Below are positions 41,142 through 49,805 of a stretch of 64,000 nt of DNA, piece after piece. Where the stretch lies: positions 1,340,501 through 1,404,500 of the forward strand of contig NC_010003.1 in the NCBI RefSeq assembly GCF_000018605.1. Reading direction: 5' to 3'. The position numbers and the translations under genes were made by a program. The notes under the pieces are model-generated. The model searched no databases. It was not told the DNA's origin and saw nothing but the letters and a program-made list of their open reading frames with translations. This stretch comes from Petrotoga mobilis SJ95 (lineage in GTDB: Bacteria; Thermotogota; Thermotogae; Petrotogales; Petrotogaceae). How positions within the stretch are numbered: the first letter of the stretch is position 1; every line of letters begins with the position of its first letter.

Positions 41142-41654
41142 GTGTTGAATATCATACAAGATAATGAAATACTCATTTTAGAAGAATTGGAAAAGAACTC
41201 TAATATAACTCAAAGAGACCTTTCAGAAAAAACAGGGTTATCCTTGGGAATGGTGAACATACTCTTAAAAAAGTTCATTAAAAAAGGATTTGTCAAATTA
41301 GAAAGGTTGAACAGCAAGAGTTTCAGGTACATATTAACCCCAGAAGGGTTCAAAGAAAAGAGTAAAAAAACAATAGAGTATATGAAAATATACTACAGAA
41401 GAACATTGCTGATAAAACAAAACATAGAAAGAATAATACAAAGATATGGAAGAAATAGAACTTACGTTCTATTTGGGAAAGATAAAGAGATGAAGGAAAT
41501 AATTGAAGGGATATTGAAAGAGTTGAGAGTTAAATACAAAACAGAAAACGAAGTTGAAAAAATAGAAAGTACTAACGTTGTACTATACTGGAATGTTGAG
41601 GATAGAGAGAAGCTCGAAGGGTTAAAGTGTGGGTTTTTGATGGATCGTATTTAA
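41142..41654 (+). CDS. MarR-like winged-helix regulator, 170 aa
   Basis: The winged helix fills residues 1-75: ILILEELEKNSNITQRDLSE, KTGLSLGMVNILLKKFIKKG, then FVKLERLNSKSFRYILTPEG. A helical linker (KKTIEYMKIYYRRTLLIKQN) and an alpha/beta C-terminal domain (TYVLFGKDKEMKEIIEGIL) follow. The pattern resembles the 'EPS-associated MarR family' regulators of surface-polysaccharide loci. The start is GTG 41142 or TTG 41145; AACGAAGG lies directly before, so the exact start is uncertain. A strong promoter precedes it. It may control this polysaccharide region. Confidence 0.75.
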   Translation: MLNIIQDNEILILEELEKNSNITQRDLSEKTGLSLGMVNILLKKFIKKGFVKLERLNSKSFRYILTPEGFKEKSKKTIEYMKIYYRRTLLIKQNIERIIQRYGRNRTYVLFGKDKEMKEIIEGILKELRVKYKTENEVEKIESTNVVLYWNVEDREKLEGLKCGFLMDRI

Positions 41655-41671
41655 ACAAATAATGAAATTAA

Positions 41672-41900
41672 AGAATGTTGAAAAAGTTGAAGAATGGATA
41701 GAAATAACTAGTAATCTAAGAATCAAAAAGGTAGAGAGATTTGTGAACAGGTTTAAAAAGAGATATACAAGCGGTTTGAAATGTTATTATATATGAATGC
41801 ATCAATAGAGTGACAGAAGTTTCTGTGAATAAAACTGAAAGTTATAAATAGAAGTAACAAATTCGAGATATTGAAATAGATAGTTCTTTTTTCTCTAGAA
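41672..41900 (+). pseudogene. Decayed C-terminal end of an ISL3-like transposase
   Basis: The frame NVEKVEEWIEITSNLRIKKV followed by FVNRFKKRYTSGLKCYYI gives way to fragments resembling ...VNK.KVI..., similar to the remnant on the minus strand at 51610-51760. Several stops and frame changes mark it as dead. The rest of the gap to 41976 is featureless AT-rich sequence. Confidence 0.5.
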
Positions 41901-41976
41901 GAATCAAGAAAATTCAACATTCAGTAGAAAAAAAAGAATTGGACAAAATATAATAAAACCGAACGGGGACGATAAT

Positions 41977-43200
41977 ATGAATATTGGATTTGTTTCGACC
42001 TGGTTTGAAAGAGGAGCGGCTTATGTAACTAAAACATATATTAATTTTTTGAAAGAAAAGCATAATATATACGTATATGCAAGAGGAGGTGAAGCCTACG
42101 CTAAAAACGACCCAAATTGGGATTTGCCTTACGTCACATGGGGTAAAAGAGTTGGCATGGGGATGGAAATATCATTATCAGATATTTCAAAATGGATAGA
42201 AAAAAATTCGCTAGATATAATTTTTTTTAATGAGCAGCGAGATTTTACCCCTGTATATAAGATTAAAAAGAAATATCCTCATTTGATATTAGGTTCTTAC
42301 ATAGACTATTATAAATTAGATACAATTGAAAATTTCAAAGTATTCGACTTTTTAATATGTAATACAAAGAGGCATTATGAAGTTTTTTCATGGCATCCTC
42401 AATGTTTTTATGTGCCGTGGGGAACTGATATAATTTTATTTAATAGTTCAAAAAAAGTTAAAAATGAACGAATCACATTCTTCCATTCTCAAGGGATGTC
42501 AAATAGAAAAGGAACAGAAGTTTTAATTAATGCCTTTATTGAAAATAATTTATATCAAAGTTCGAAGTTATTGATACATACTCAAAACAATTTAAATAGC
42601 ATTACAGGAATAAAGTATAAGAATTTAGAAAGATTCAATATTCAAATAATTAACAAAACAGTTACCGCTCCTGGACTCTATTATTTAGGTGATGTTTATG
42701 TTTATCCCACTAAGTTAGAAGGAATAGGATTAACTATTATGGAAGCTTTAGCTTCTGGTTTGCCTGTTATTACAACTAATTCGCCACCAATGAATGAATT
42801 TGTAAATGATATGAACGGAAAGTTAATAAAAGTTAAGAAACTTATTGCTAGAGCAGATGGTTATTATTGGCCGTTGTCTATAGTCGATGAAACTGATTTA
42901 GCGGAAAAAATGAAATATTATATAGAAAATAAAAAAGATTTAGATTATTTTTCTAAAAAAGCTCGAGAAAGCGCAGAAAATAACTTAAACGTATATAAAA
43001 ACTTTTCGAAATTGAACGATATTTTTGAACAAGTCAAGCTTTTGAATATATTAACGAAAAAAGAAATAGAAAATAAAATAAAAACTAATGAAAATAAGGA
43101 ATTAAAAAAAGCTGTATATTACGTTTTTAAAGAAATAGCTCCTGACTTTCTCAAAAATATGGTTATAGAGTATTATATAACACATAAAAATAAAATATGA
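41977..43200 (+). CDS. Family 4 glycosyltransferase, 407 aa
   Basis: A GT-B enzyme. The N-terminus is MNIGFVSTWFERGAAYVTKT. The C-terminal domain carries YYLGDVYVYPTKLEGIGLTI followed by MEALASGLPVITTNSPPMNE, the E..G(L/I)...EA donor-binding motif of GT4. An extra 60-residue helical tail ends the protein, possibly for membrane attachment. AACGGGGACGATAAT precedes ATG 41977. It is very AT-rich, like 35865. The sugar and acceptor are unknown. Confidence 0.85.
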   Translation: MNIGFVSTWFERGAAYVTKTYINFLKEKHNIYVYARGGEAYAKNDPNWDLPYVTWGKRVGMGMEISLSDISKWIEKNSLDIIFFNEQRDFTPVYKIKKKYPHLILGSYIDYYKLDTIENFKVFDFLICNTKRHYEVFSWHPQCFYVPWGTDIILFNSSKKVKNERITFFHSQGMSNRKGTEVLINAFIENNLYQSSKLLIHTQNNLNSITGIKYKNLERFNIQIINKTVTAPGLYYLGDVYVYPTKLEGIGLTIMEALASGLPVITTNSPPMNEFVNDMNGKLIKVKKLIARADGYYWPLSIVDETDLAEKMKYYIENKKDLDYFSKKARESAENNLNVYKNFSKLNDIFEQVKLLNILTKKEIENKIKTNENKELKKAVYYVFKEIAPDFLKNMVIEYYITHKNKI

Positions 43201-43403
43201 TTCTTTTTCGAAAAGTGTGAGTAGGAAAAAATGAAACACAGTTTAGATCATAATTAATTGCCGTTAAAAGAGAAAGCTAAGCTCAATATGTTGATGATAG
43301 CAGGATATTGATGTAGCTCAGACATTACCCAACGGTACCTAAGTTCAAAAAGACATTCAATTACAAAGGACTTTCTTATGAGGTTAAGTATTTTCTGTTT
43401 TTC

Positions 43404-43464
43404 TTTATTGCCCTTGGTAAACTTAATTTAATTCCAGCTTAATTACCCACTATTTTCGTGATAG
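43404..43464 (+). repeat. ISL3-end remnant, inverted counterpart of 49623-49687
   Basis: TTTATTGCCCTTGGTAAACT through CTATTTTCGTGATAG is the reverse complement of 49623-49687, which is the end of an ISL3-type transposase gene. It is the only recognisable feature in the 43201-43591 gap. Confidence 0.7.
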
Positions 43465-43591
43465 AATTAATTATAGTAATTTAATAAATTCTAGTTTCTA
43501 AATCTCGTAATTGAAAATTTGTGGTTAACGAAATTGTTTATATATAAAAGAAAAATTCACTACAAGAATTACATTTTAAGGAGCTCTCCAA

Positions 43592-44701
43592 ATGAAAACA
43601 GCGATGATATTTGGAACACGGCCAGAAGCAATAAAAATGGCACCGCTATACAAAAAGATGAAAGAAGAAAATATGGAGGTAAAAGTAATAGCAACCGCTC
43701 AACACAGAGAAATGCTCGATCAAGTGTTGAATCTTTTCGAAATAAAACCAGACTACGACTTAAATATAATGACAAAAAATCAAACTCTACCACAACTAAC
43801 TTCAAAACTAGTTACAGAGATAGATAAAATACTAAAAATTGAACCATTCGATTACATACTAGTACAAGGGGATACAACCTCCACTTTTGTTGGAAGTCTC
43901 GCTGCTTTTTACAACAAAATATTTGTTGGGCACGTGGAAGCGGGTTTAAGAACGAACGACATATACAACCCCTTCCCAGAAGAAATGAACAGAAGACTAA
44001 CAGGTACAATTGCAAAGCATCACTTTGCTTCTACCCAAAAGGCAAAAGATAACCTACTAAAAGAAGGTGTAGAAGAAAAAAACATAATAGTAACAGGGAA
44101 CACGGTTATAGATGCATTACTATGGGTAAAAGAAAATAAAAACAAAGATATAGAAAAGATAAAAGAAAAGTACAACATAAAGAACAAAAAGTTTATCTTA
44201 ATAACCATGCATAGAAGAGAGAACTGGGGAAAACCGATAGAAAACGTAATGAAAGCGATAAAAAGGTATCTACATGAAAACGAAGAGATGCACATAGTAT
44301 TTCCAGTTCACTTAAATCCGATAGTGAGAGAAAGTGTGTATAGAATACTTGGGAATGAAGAAAAAGCTATACTGATAGACCCAGTAGAATACTTAGAATT
44401 CATAGCGTTAATGGACGAAAGCCATTACATAATGACAGATTCAGGAGGGATACAAGAAGAAGCACCCACATTGGGCAAACCAACGTTGGTGTTAAGAGAA
44501 ACAACGGAAAGACCCGAAGCTATAGAAGCAGGAACAGCAAAATTAATAGGAACGCAAGAAGAACAAGTGTATCAAGCCATGAAAGAACTAGAAACAGAAA
44601 AATATGCACAAATGAGCAAAGCAAGCAATCCTTTTGGAGATGGGAAGGCATCTCAAAGAATCGTTGAATTTTTGAAAGGAACAATTCTATTTAATATTTA
44701 A
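43592..44701 (+). CDS. wecB: UDP-N-acetylglucosamine 2-epimerase (WecB type), 369 aa
   Basis: A complete non-hydrolysing 2-epimerase: MIFGTRPEAIKMAPLYKKMK, ATAQHREMLDQVLNLFEIKP, ILVQGDTTSTFVGSLAAFY, GHVEAGLRTNDIYNPFPEEM (catalytic EAGLRT), TMHRRENWGKP, PVHLNPIVRESV, MTDSGGIQEEAPTLGKP and RETTERPEAIEAGTAKLIG. It converts UDP-GlcNAc to UDP-ManNAc in the cytosol to supply ManNAc or its derivatives to the polysaccharide. ATG 43592 follows AAGGAGCTCTCCAA. Of the three epimerases here it is the closest to true WecB. Confidence 0.93.
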   Translation: MKTAMIFGTRPEAIKMAPLYKKMKEENMEVKVIATAQHREMLDQVLNLFEIKPDYDLNIMTKNQTLPQLTSKLVTEIDKILKIEPFDYILVQGDTTSTFVGSLAAFYNKIFVGHVEAGLRTNDIYNPFPEEMNRRLTGTIAKHHFASTQKAKDNLLKEGVEEKNIIVTGNTVIDALLWVKENKNKDIEKIKEKYNIKNKKFILITMHRRENWGKPIENVMKAIKRYLHENEEMHIVFPVHLNPIVRESVYRILGNEEKAILIDPVEYLEFIALMDESHYIMTDSGGIQEEAPTLGKPTLVLRETTERPEAIEAGTAKLIGTQEEQVYQAMKELETEKYAQMSKASNPFGDGKASQRIVEFLKGTILFNI

Positions 44702-46339
44702 TAAAAGTACTATTAATACTCTTTACTGTGAATGTTTAACTATTAAGCCTACAAGTAAAAAAAGAGTTAATCTTAAATTCGAAATTGTTGAGATTATTAC
44801 CCATTTCAGAAACAGGTAGAACCAACGATTAACGAAAGGTAAAGTAAGTTAAGGCAAGAAGAAAAAGAACTAAAATATTGGATAATTATCCAAAATGCTC
44901 TTTGAAAATCGAGATAATTCTTAAAAAATTGAAAAGTAACTAGAATTGAAGAATTTTTTAGGAAAAACACGCATAAAAGAAGCACAGTTATTGAATAACT
45001 GTCCATTTGGGAAGTATTGAAAAGGATTTAAACCTTCTAAAGGAACAAGCTAAGAAGCTGTTTCATACATAAGTGTTTTAGGAGAAGACAATAAATCGTC
45101 TCTACCCATCTTGTGAGCTAAGAGAGCAGAAGCGATAAGGAAAAGGTTAGAAAGGTTGCATTCGACTTCCAAAGCATAATTCTTGTCATTGGCAGAAGCA
45201 GGGGAAACCACGGTGAAGATAGGGACGTTTAGGAAAGTGATAGTATGAGCCTTGTAACCAAGATAAGACATAGCGTTCTTTGGGTTACCGTACTTATCGT
45301 AGATAGGTTTAGAATTAGAAACAGGTTTAACACCAAAATTTGCTTCTAAAGGAGAACGATAGTACTCTTTGTAATCTTTGAATTTACCGTGACTCTTCTT
45401 GTTGTTGAAGAAAGAATTAAAGACAATGGGGTAAGAATCAGCAACAAGATAGCTGATATCAAAGATCCCCTCTTTGATACCTTTAAGAACGGTAAAAACG
45501 ATAACCTTATCCAAATAAGAAGGACCAAACTCCTTCTTAAAGGAAGAGAAAGTAGCTTCAGAAGGAACGTAATTGATAATAGGATCGAAACCGATGCATT
45601 TAGCAAAAGAAGGGTTACTCTTAAGGAAGTGAATCAACTCCATTACTGTAAACCCTTAACTTTCTGAACGAAGATAGCTTTAAGTAAAGCCCGGCGGGAG
45701 TACCCTGTTCTGCCCATCTTATTATTGAAATCTGGAACAACGGACCAATCGATCATATCGATTAAATCGAGAAGATACTTAAATTCAGAATGTTCTTTCA
45801 TATAATCAGAGTAGACGAAATCGAAGTACAGTTGAGAAGAGTTACCGTATGTGTGCCGAGCAAAATTCAGCGTGTCCAACCAGTGAAAGTCTGGTCTGAG
45901 GAAAGGTTAGCAACCACCTCAGTAGGGAACTCTGCATAGTGGGAGGTAACGAACCTATGAAGCCAGAGGGAACAAGGTACCGGGCTGCAACGCAAGTGAA
46001 GGTATTGAGCCCCGAAATAACCATTGTGTCGGAGGTCGACGCTGTATGTAGGGTGGAAGACAGCAGTCTTACTGGCGATAAGCGAGGCAGTGAGAACCCG
46101 ACGGGGTCCGAGGCCGTGGCACGGTATCAAAGGGACAAGCTGGGAACTCGGGAGACCCGCAACGTTCCTGGTGAAAGGGTATGGGCTGCCAAGCCTATAG
46201 ACGGCAAGGTTGTCCAGTTGACGTTGTGGGAGTCGGACCAATGCATAGTACCTAAGAAACCCCGTAATGGGGGGTGGAGGGAAGGCGTTGGCAGCAGTGC
46301 CTTGGGACGAAAGGGACACTTTCTCCGCACACAGAGACG

Positions 46340-47676
46340 GACAAAGGAAGTCAACAAAACTCTCGTCCCTAACTGCTTTAGCTCGGGAAAATCCACAGAT
46401 GAAATTTACCTCATTAGCTCATCTGCTCACCGTGGACTTTCTCAAAGAGTGCTTCGAGGAGCTTAAGAAAGATAAAGCTCCTGGAGTAGATGGAGTAACA
46501 GTTAAGGAGTACGAAGTCACCTTAGAGAAGAACCTTAAGGAGTTAGTGGAGAAGTTAAGGGCAAAACGTTATAAACCTCAGCCTGTAAGGAGGATAGACA
46601 GCCTCACGGCAGATGAGGATATATATCCCAAAGTCCAGGGGAGGAAAAAGGCCGCTGGGCATCCCCACCGTGGAAGACAAGTTAGTCCAGATGGCGTTGA
46701 AGAAAATCCTTGAGGCAATCTATGAGGTTGACTTTCTTGATGTATCTTATGGCTTTCGTCCTAAAAGAAGCTGCCATCAAGCTCTGGATATTCTGGACAA
46801 GGCGGTAATGACTAAGCCCGTCAACTATATAGTGGATATGAACATCGAGAAATTTTTCGATAACGTAAACCACAAATGGTTGATGAAGTTTCTGCGGATG
46901 CGGATAGCTGACTCAGGCACTTTAAGGTTGATAGGACGCTTCTTAAAGGCAGGGGTAATGGAAGAAGGCAAATATTACCAAATAGACAGGGCACGCCGCA
47001 AGGTGGGGTGTTAAGTCCCCTTCTAGCTAATATTTATCTTCACTTCAGTTTAGACCACTGGTTTGAGAAGGTAGTAAAAAGACAAAGTAAGGGGTTTTCT
47101 CAGCTTATCCGGTATGCTGATGACTTTGTTGCCTGCTTTCAAAGGGTTGATGATGCAAGAGCATTTGGAAAAGAGTTGAGGGAACGGCTAAACAAAGTTG
47201 GGTTGAAAATATCGAAAGAGAAAAGCCGAATAATTTGCTTTGGTCGTTACCCATACTACTGGGCACGAAAGAAAGGTAAGAAGTTAGCGACCTTTGATTT
47301 TCTTGGTTTTACCCATTACTGTACAAAGACAAGAAAAGGCTATTTTAAGTTAGGACGGAAGACTTCAAAGGCAAAGTTTAGACAGGGAATAAAGGAAATG
47401 AACCAGTGGTTAAAGGATGTCCGTAACCAAGTAGAGTTGAAAGAATGGTGGAAAGTGTTAAAACTGAAGTTAATAGGACATTTTCGCTACTATGGGATAA
47501 GCGGAAACATGCGAAAGATACGGGCGTTCCACAAACAAACCGTAAGATTGGCTTTTAAGTGGATAAACAGACGCAGTCAGAAGAGGAGTTACAACTGGGA
47601 ACAATTTCAGCAGTTTCTCCACTTTAATCCTTTGCCTGTACCAAAGATATATCACTTAACTTACACTCTGTCCTGA
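46340..47676 (+). pseudogene. Group II intron 3 reverse transcriptase, two frameshifts
   Basis: Three frames together spell a full RT: LARENPQMKFTSLAHLLTVD and KDKAPGVDGVTVKEYE; then IYIPKSRGGKRPLGIPTVED, FLDVSYGFRPKRSCHQAL and YIVDMNIEKFFDNVNHKWLM; then GTPQGGVLSPLLANIYLH and LIRYADDFVACF (YADD). The X domain YYGISGNMRKIRAFHKQTVR ends in FNPLPVPKIYHLTY. The first break is a 19-bp copy of the short repeat at 46597-46615 flanked by AGGATA twice. The second is one missing G in the run at 46989-46991 before ACGCCGCAAGG. The start is uncertain. Confidence 0.88.
46597..46621 (+). repeat. Single short-repeat insertion with a 6-bp flanking duplication
   Basis: GACAGCCTCACGGCAGATG (46597-46615) lies between AGGATA (46591-46596) and AGGATA (46616-46621). 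Removing 25 bases restores VRRIYIPKSRGG, the normal RT sequence. This is the clearest evidence that the ACAGCCTCACGGCA repeat inserts into genes. Confidence 0.75.
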
Positions 47677-48007
47677 AGACAGTGATGCACTACTGAAGAG
47701 CCGTATGCGGGAAATCCGCACGTACGGTTCTGTGAGGGGGCAGTGGAAATAGGGTTAAGGTAAACCTAAACGGGCACGAAACTGGAAACGGTGGATACAG
47801 CCAAGGAGAATCTAAGGCCACTACGCAACTGCTCTACTCGACAATGACAATTGAATGACCTCCTTACGAGATAATAAAGATATGGTATCAAATAAATTAT
47901 ACAGTGAGGAGGTAGAAGTATAATATTGAAGGTATTAAAAGTTGGTTACAATGGGTATTTTATAGTTTCTGAAGACACTAAACTTCAAAAGCAAAGGAGG
48001 AAATTCC

Positions 48008-49159
48008 ATGTACGAAGAAATCTTTGAAATGATAAACACAGGAGAAATAAACAAAGCTCAAGAACAAATAGAAAAAATATCCGATGATGATCCGAAAAAA
48101 TACAACTTAAAAGGACTAATACACTTCAACAAAAAAGAAATCGAAAAAGCCAATAAGAAAATAACTAAAAAAGTTGCCGAAGATCAGTATGATTTATTTT
48201 TAGATAATATAGTCTCCAAGTTTATGGAATTTACCCCATACACAGACAAATACATCGATTCTTTCGATTTTGAAGGTTCTAGAATTAGAATTGGAAAGGT
48301 AGAAGAAATAACAGATGAGGTTAGCCTTATTGAATTTATAGTAAAAAATAAAAAGGGACAACAATTAGCATTGCAAAATATTTGGTATAACCACTTTACT
48401 AAACAAATAATTTTACCAGATTATATCTCATTAAGTAAAAATAAAAATAAAAATAAAATTCAAAATATTATTTATCAGATACTTGATCTCAGGCTAACTT
48501 ACATTGGTAACATCTTTAGATTTCCAGGAAGCAGAAAATATTTTCCAGGAAGCAAAAAATATTGGGAAGAAAGATACAAAACAGGAGGTAATTCAGGACA
48601 AGGTTCTTATGGAAAATTAGCAGAATTCAAAGCAGAAGTAATAAATTCTTTTGTAAAGGAGAAAAGAATTAATTCGATTGTAGAATTTGGCTGTGGAGAT
48701 GGGAATCAAGTATCTTTGTTTGACTTTCCAAAGTATATTGGTTTGGATGTTTCAGAGACTGCTGTTAATTTGTGTAGAGAACGTTTTATGAAAGAAAAAA
48801 CAAAAAGTTTTTTCTTATATAATCCAGAAGAGGTAGAAAGCAACAAATCTCTTTTTAAGGCTGAGATGTCGTTGTCATTGGATGTGATTTACCACCTGGT
48901 TGAGGATTTGCATTTTGATTTATATATGCAAAACTTATTCCTATCTGCAGAAAAATTTGTTATCGTCTATTCTTCAAACACAGATAAAAACCCAAAAGGA
49001 ACCCCCCCTCACATCAAACACAGAAGATTTACTGATTGGATTGAAAAGAACGCACCAGAATGGGAATTATTTCGTAAGATAAAAAACAAATATCCTGAGG
49101 AGTCTTCCGCTGATTTTTTCATTTTCTGCAGGCGCCAAGAAGGTCTAAATAATTGTTGA
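48008..49159 (+). CDS. SAM-dependent methyltransferase with N-terminal helical region, 383 aa
   Basis: Residues 1-60 resemble a short tetratricopeptide-like helical pair (YEEIFEMINTGEINKAQEQI, KKYNLKGLIHFNKKEIEKAN). The catalytic part begins near 205 with FKAEVINSFVKEKRINSIVE, then motif I VEFGCGDGNQVSLF, motif II YIGLDVSETAVNLCRERF and MSLSLDVIYHLVEDLHFDLY, typical of class I methyltransferases of the Methyltransf_23/25 group. It follows IS copy 3 with its own AAAGGAGGAAATTCC. In a polysaccharide locus it may methylate a sugar or chain end, but the substrate is unknown. Confidence 0.75.
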   Translation: MYEEIFEMINTGEINKAQEQIEKISDDDPKKYNLKGLIHFNKKEIEKANKKITKKVAEDQYDLFLDNIVSKFMEFTPYTDKYIDSFDFEGSRIRIGKVEEITDEVSLIEFIVKNKKGQQLALQNIWYNHFTKQIILPDYISLSKNKNKNKIQNIIYQILDLRLTYIGNIFRFPGSRKYFPGSKKYWEERYKTGGNSGQGSYGKLAEFKAEVINSFVKEKRINSIVEFGCGDGNQVSLFDFPKYIGLDVSETAVNLCRERFMKEKTKSFFLYNPEEVESNKSLFKAEMSLSLDVIYHLVEDLHFDLYMQNLFLSAEKFVIVYSSNTDKNPKGTPPHIKHRRFTDWIEKNAPEWELFRKIKNKYPEESSADFFIFCRRQEGLNNC

Positions 49160-49209
49160 TAATATAACGGTCATTGAGAATATAAAAATTATTTACATTA
49201 TATAAGCTT

Positions 49210-49527
49210 CACTTCTCTCTCAGCGTCCTTAGCTAAAAAAGTAGCTGAAAATTATTTAAATGTTCATGGGGAAAATTCAGCAATACTTGAAGTTTTGGGA
49301 GATGGATTATACTTTGAAGAAGATAATTTGAAAGCAAAAAAACATACCTGAAAGCATTAAAATTATCTTCAGCTACGAGTGTAAAGAAGAAACTTCAAGA
49401 TAAACTTGAAGATACTACAAAAAAGATTGATAATACAAAAAATATGACTAAAGTTGCTTTAATAATAGCAGAAGTATTAGATTCATTTACTGATGATGTT
49501 TTAGAGGGACTTTCTGATTATTTTTGA
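49210..49527 (+). pseudogene. Frameshifted helical hypothetical gene
   Basis: Two overlapping frames read TSLLSASLAKKVAENYLNVH to FEEDNLKAKKHT, then KALKLSSATSVKKKLQDKLE through MTKVALIIAEVLDSFTDDVL, ending GLSDYF. A one-base slip near 49345 separates them, and no start with a ribosome binding site is visible. I do not recognise the family. Confidence 0.5.
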
Positions 49528-49643
49528 GTAAGGAAGTCTACACTTCCAAAAAAGCGAGGGGGAATATATAGCGTATTAACAAAAGTGTTGCAAACAAAAT
49601 TTTTAAATGAAAAAGTGGGTTCTATCACGAAAATAGCGGGTAA

Positions 49644-49800
49644 TTAAGCTGGAATTAAATTAAGTTTACCAAGGGCAATAAAGATAGTGATTTTTAAATT
49701 CTTTAATGTTTTAAAACCAAAAGCCCTTTTAGAAAATCCTCTAAGTTTAGAGTTCATACCTTCTATTTTACCGTTTGAGTTATTTAAGAAAAAAGGCTTT
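49644..49800 (-). pseudogene. C-terminal end of an ISL3-family transposase
   Basis: The minus strand reads FFLNNSNGKIEGMNSKLRGF, then SKRAFGFKTLKNLKITIFIA and stop. This is the 'N..iEG.N.k.k...R..fGf....f' ending of ISL3 transposases. It differs from the intact transposase at 39704. It is truncated on its 5' side by the duplicated flippase segment beginning near 49806. Confidence 0.75.
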
Positions 49801-49805
49801 GAAGT

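Larger units (their letters stand above)
45851..47842 (+). mobile_element. Group II intron 3, different lineage
   Basis: The 5' end is GTGTGCCGAGCAAAATTCAG. The domain V hairpin GAGCCGTATGCGGGAAATCC...CGTACGGTTC lies at 47697-47730 and the 3' end is CTGCTCTACTCGAC at 47842. It is inserted on the strand opposite to the transposase gene at GTTACCGTAT|AATGACAATTG, with no terminator hairpin at the site. It is G+C-richer than its surroundings. Its RT is broken, so it can move or splice only with help in trans. Confidence 0.85.
45050..47862 (-). pseudogene. DDE transposase, copy 3, split by a group II intron
   Basis: Removing the intron joins a TTG start after AAGGAGGTCATTCAA to SLYGNSSQLYFDFVYSDYMK, matching MSLHSESNQLYFDF of copy 2. 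The frame runs to RALLKAIFVQKVKG, then shifts near 45643 to ELIHFLKSNPSFAKCIGFDP. It continues through LVADSYPIVFNSFFNNKKSH and jumps from NDKNYA to EVECNLSNLFLIASALLAHK, which means the DDE/Cys-rich part (about 105 codons) is deleted. This copy keeps the central segment missing from copy 2, so the two together show the whole ancestral protein. Confidence 0.85.
44797..47975 (-). mobile_element. DDE-transposase IS, copy 3, carrying group II intron 3
   Basis: The left end is CCCATTTCAGAAACAGG (44800) and the right end is TAGTTTCTGAAGAC (47975). A non-coding left arm of about 250 bases resembles those of copies 1 and 2 at lower identity. The transposase inside is broken by a deletion, a frameshift and an intron. 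No target duplication is evident. Confidence 0.75.
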
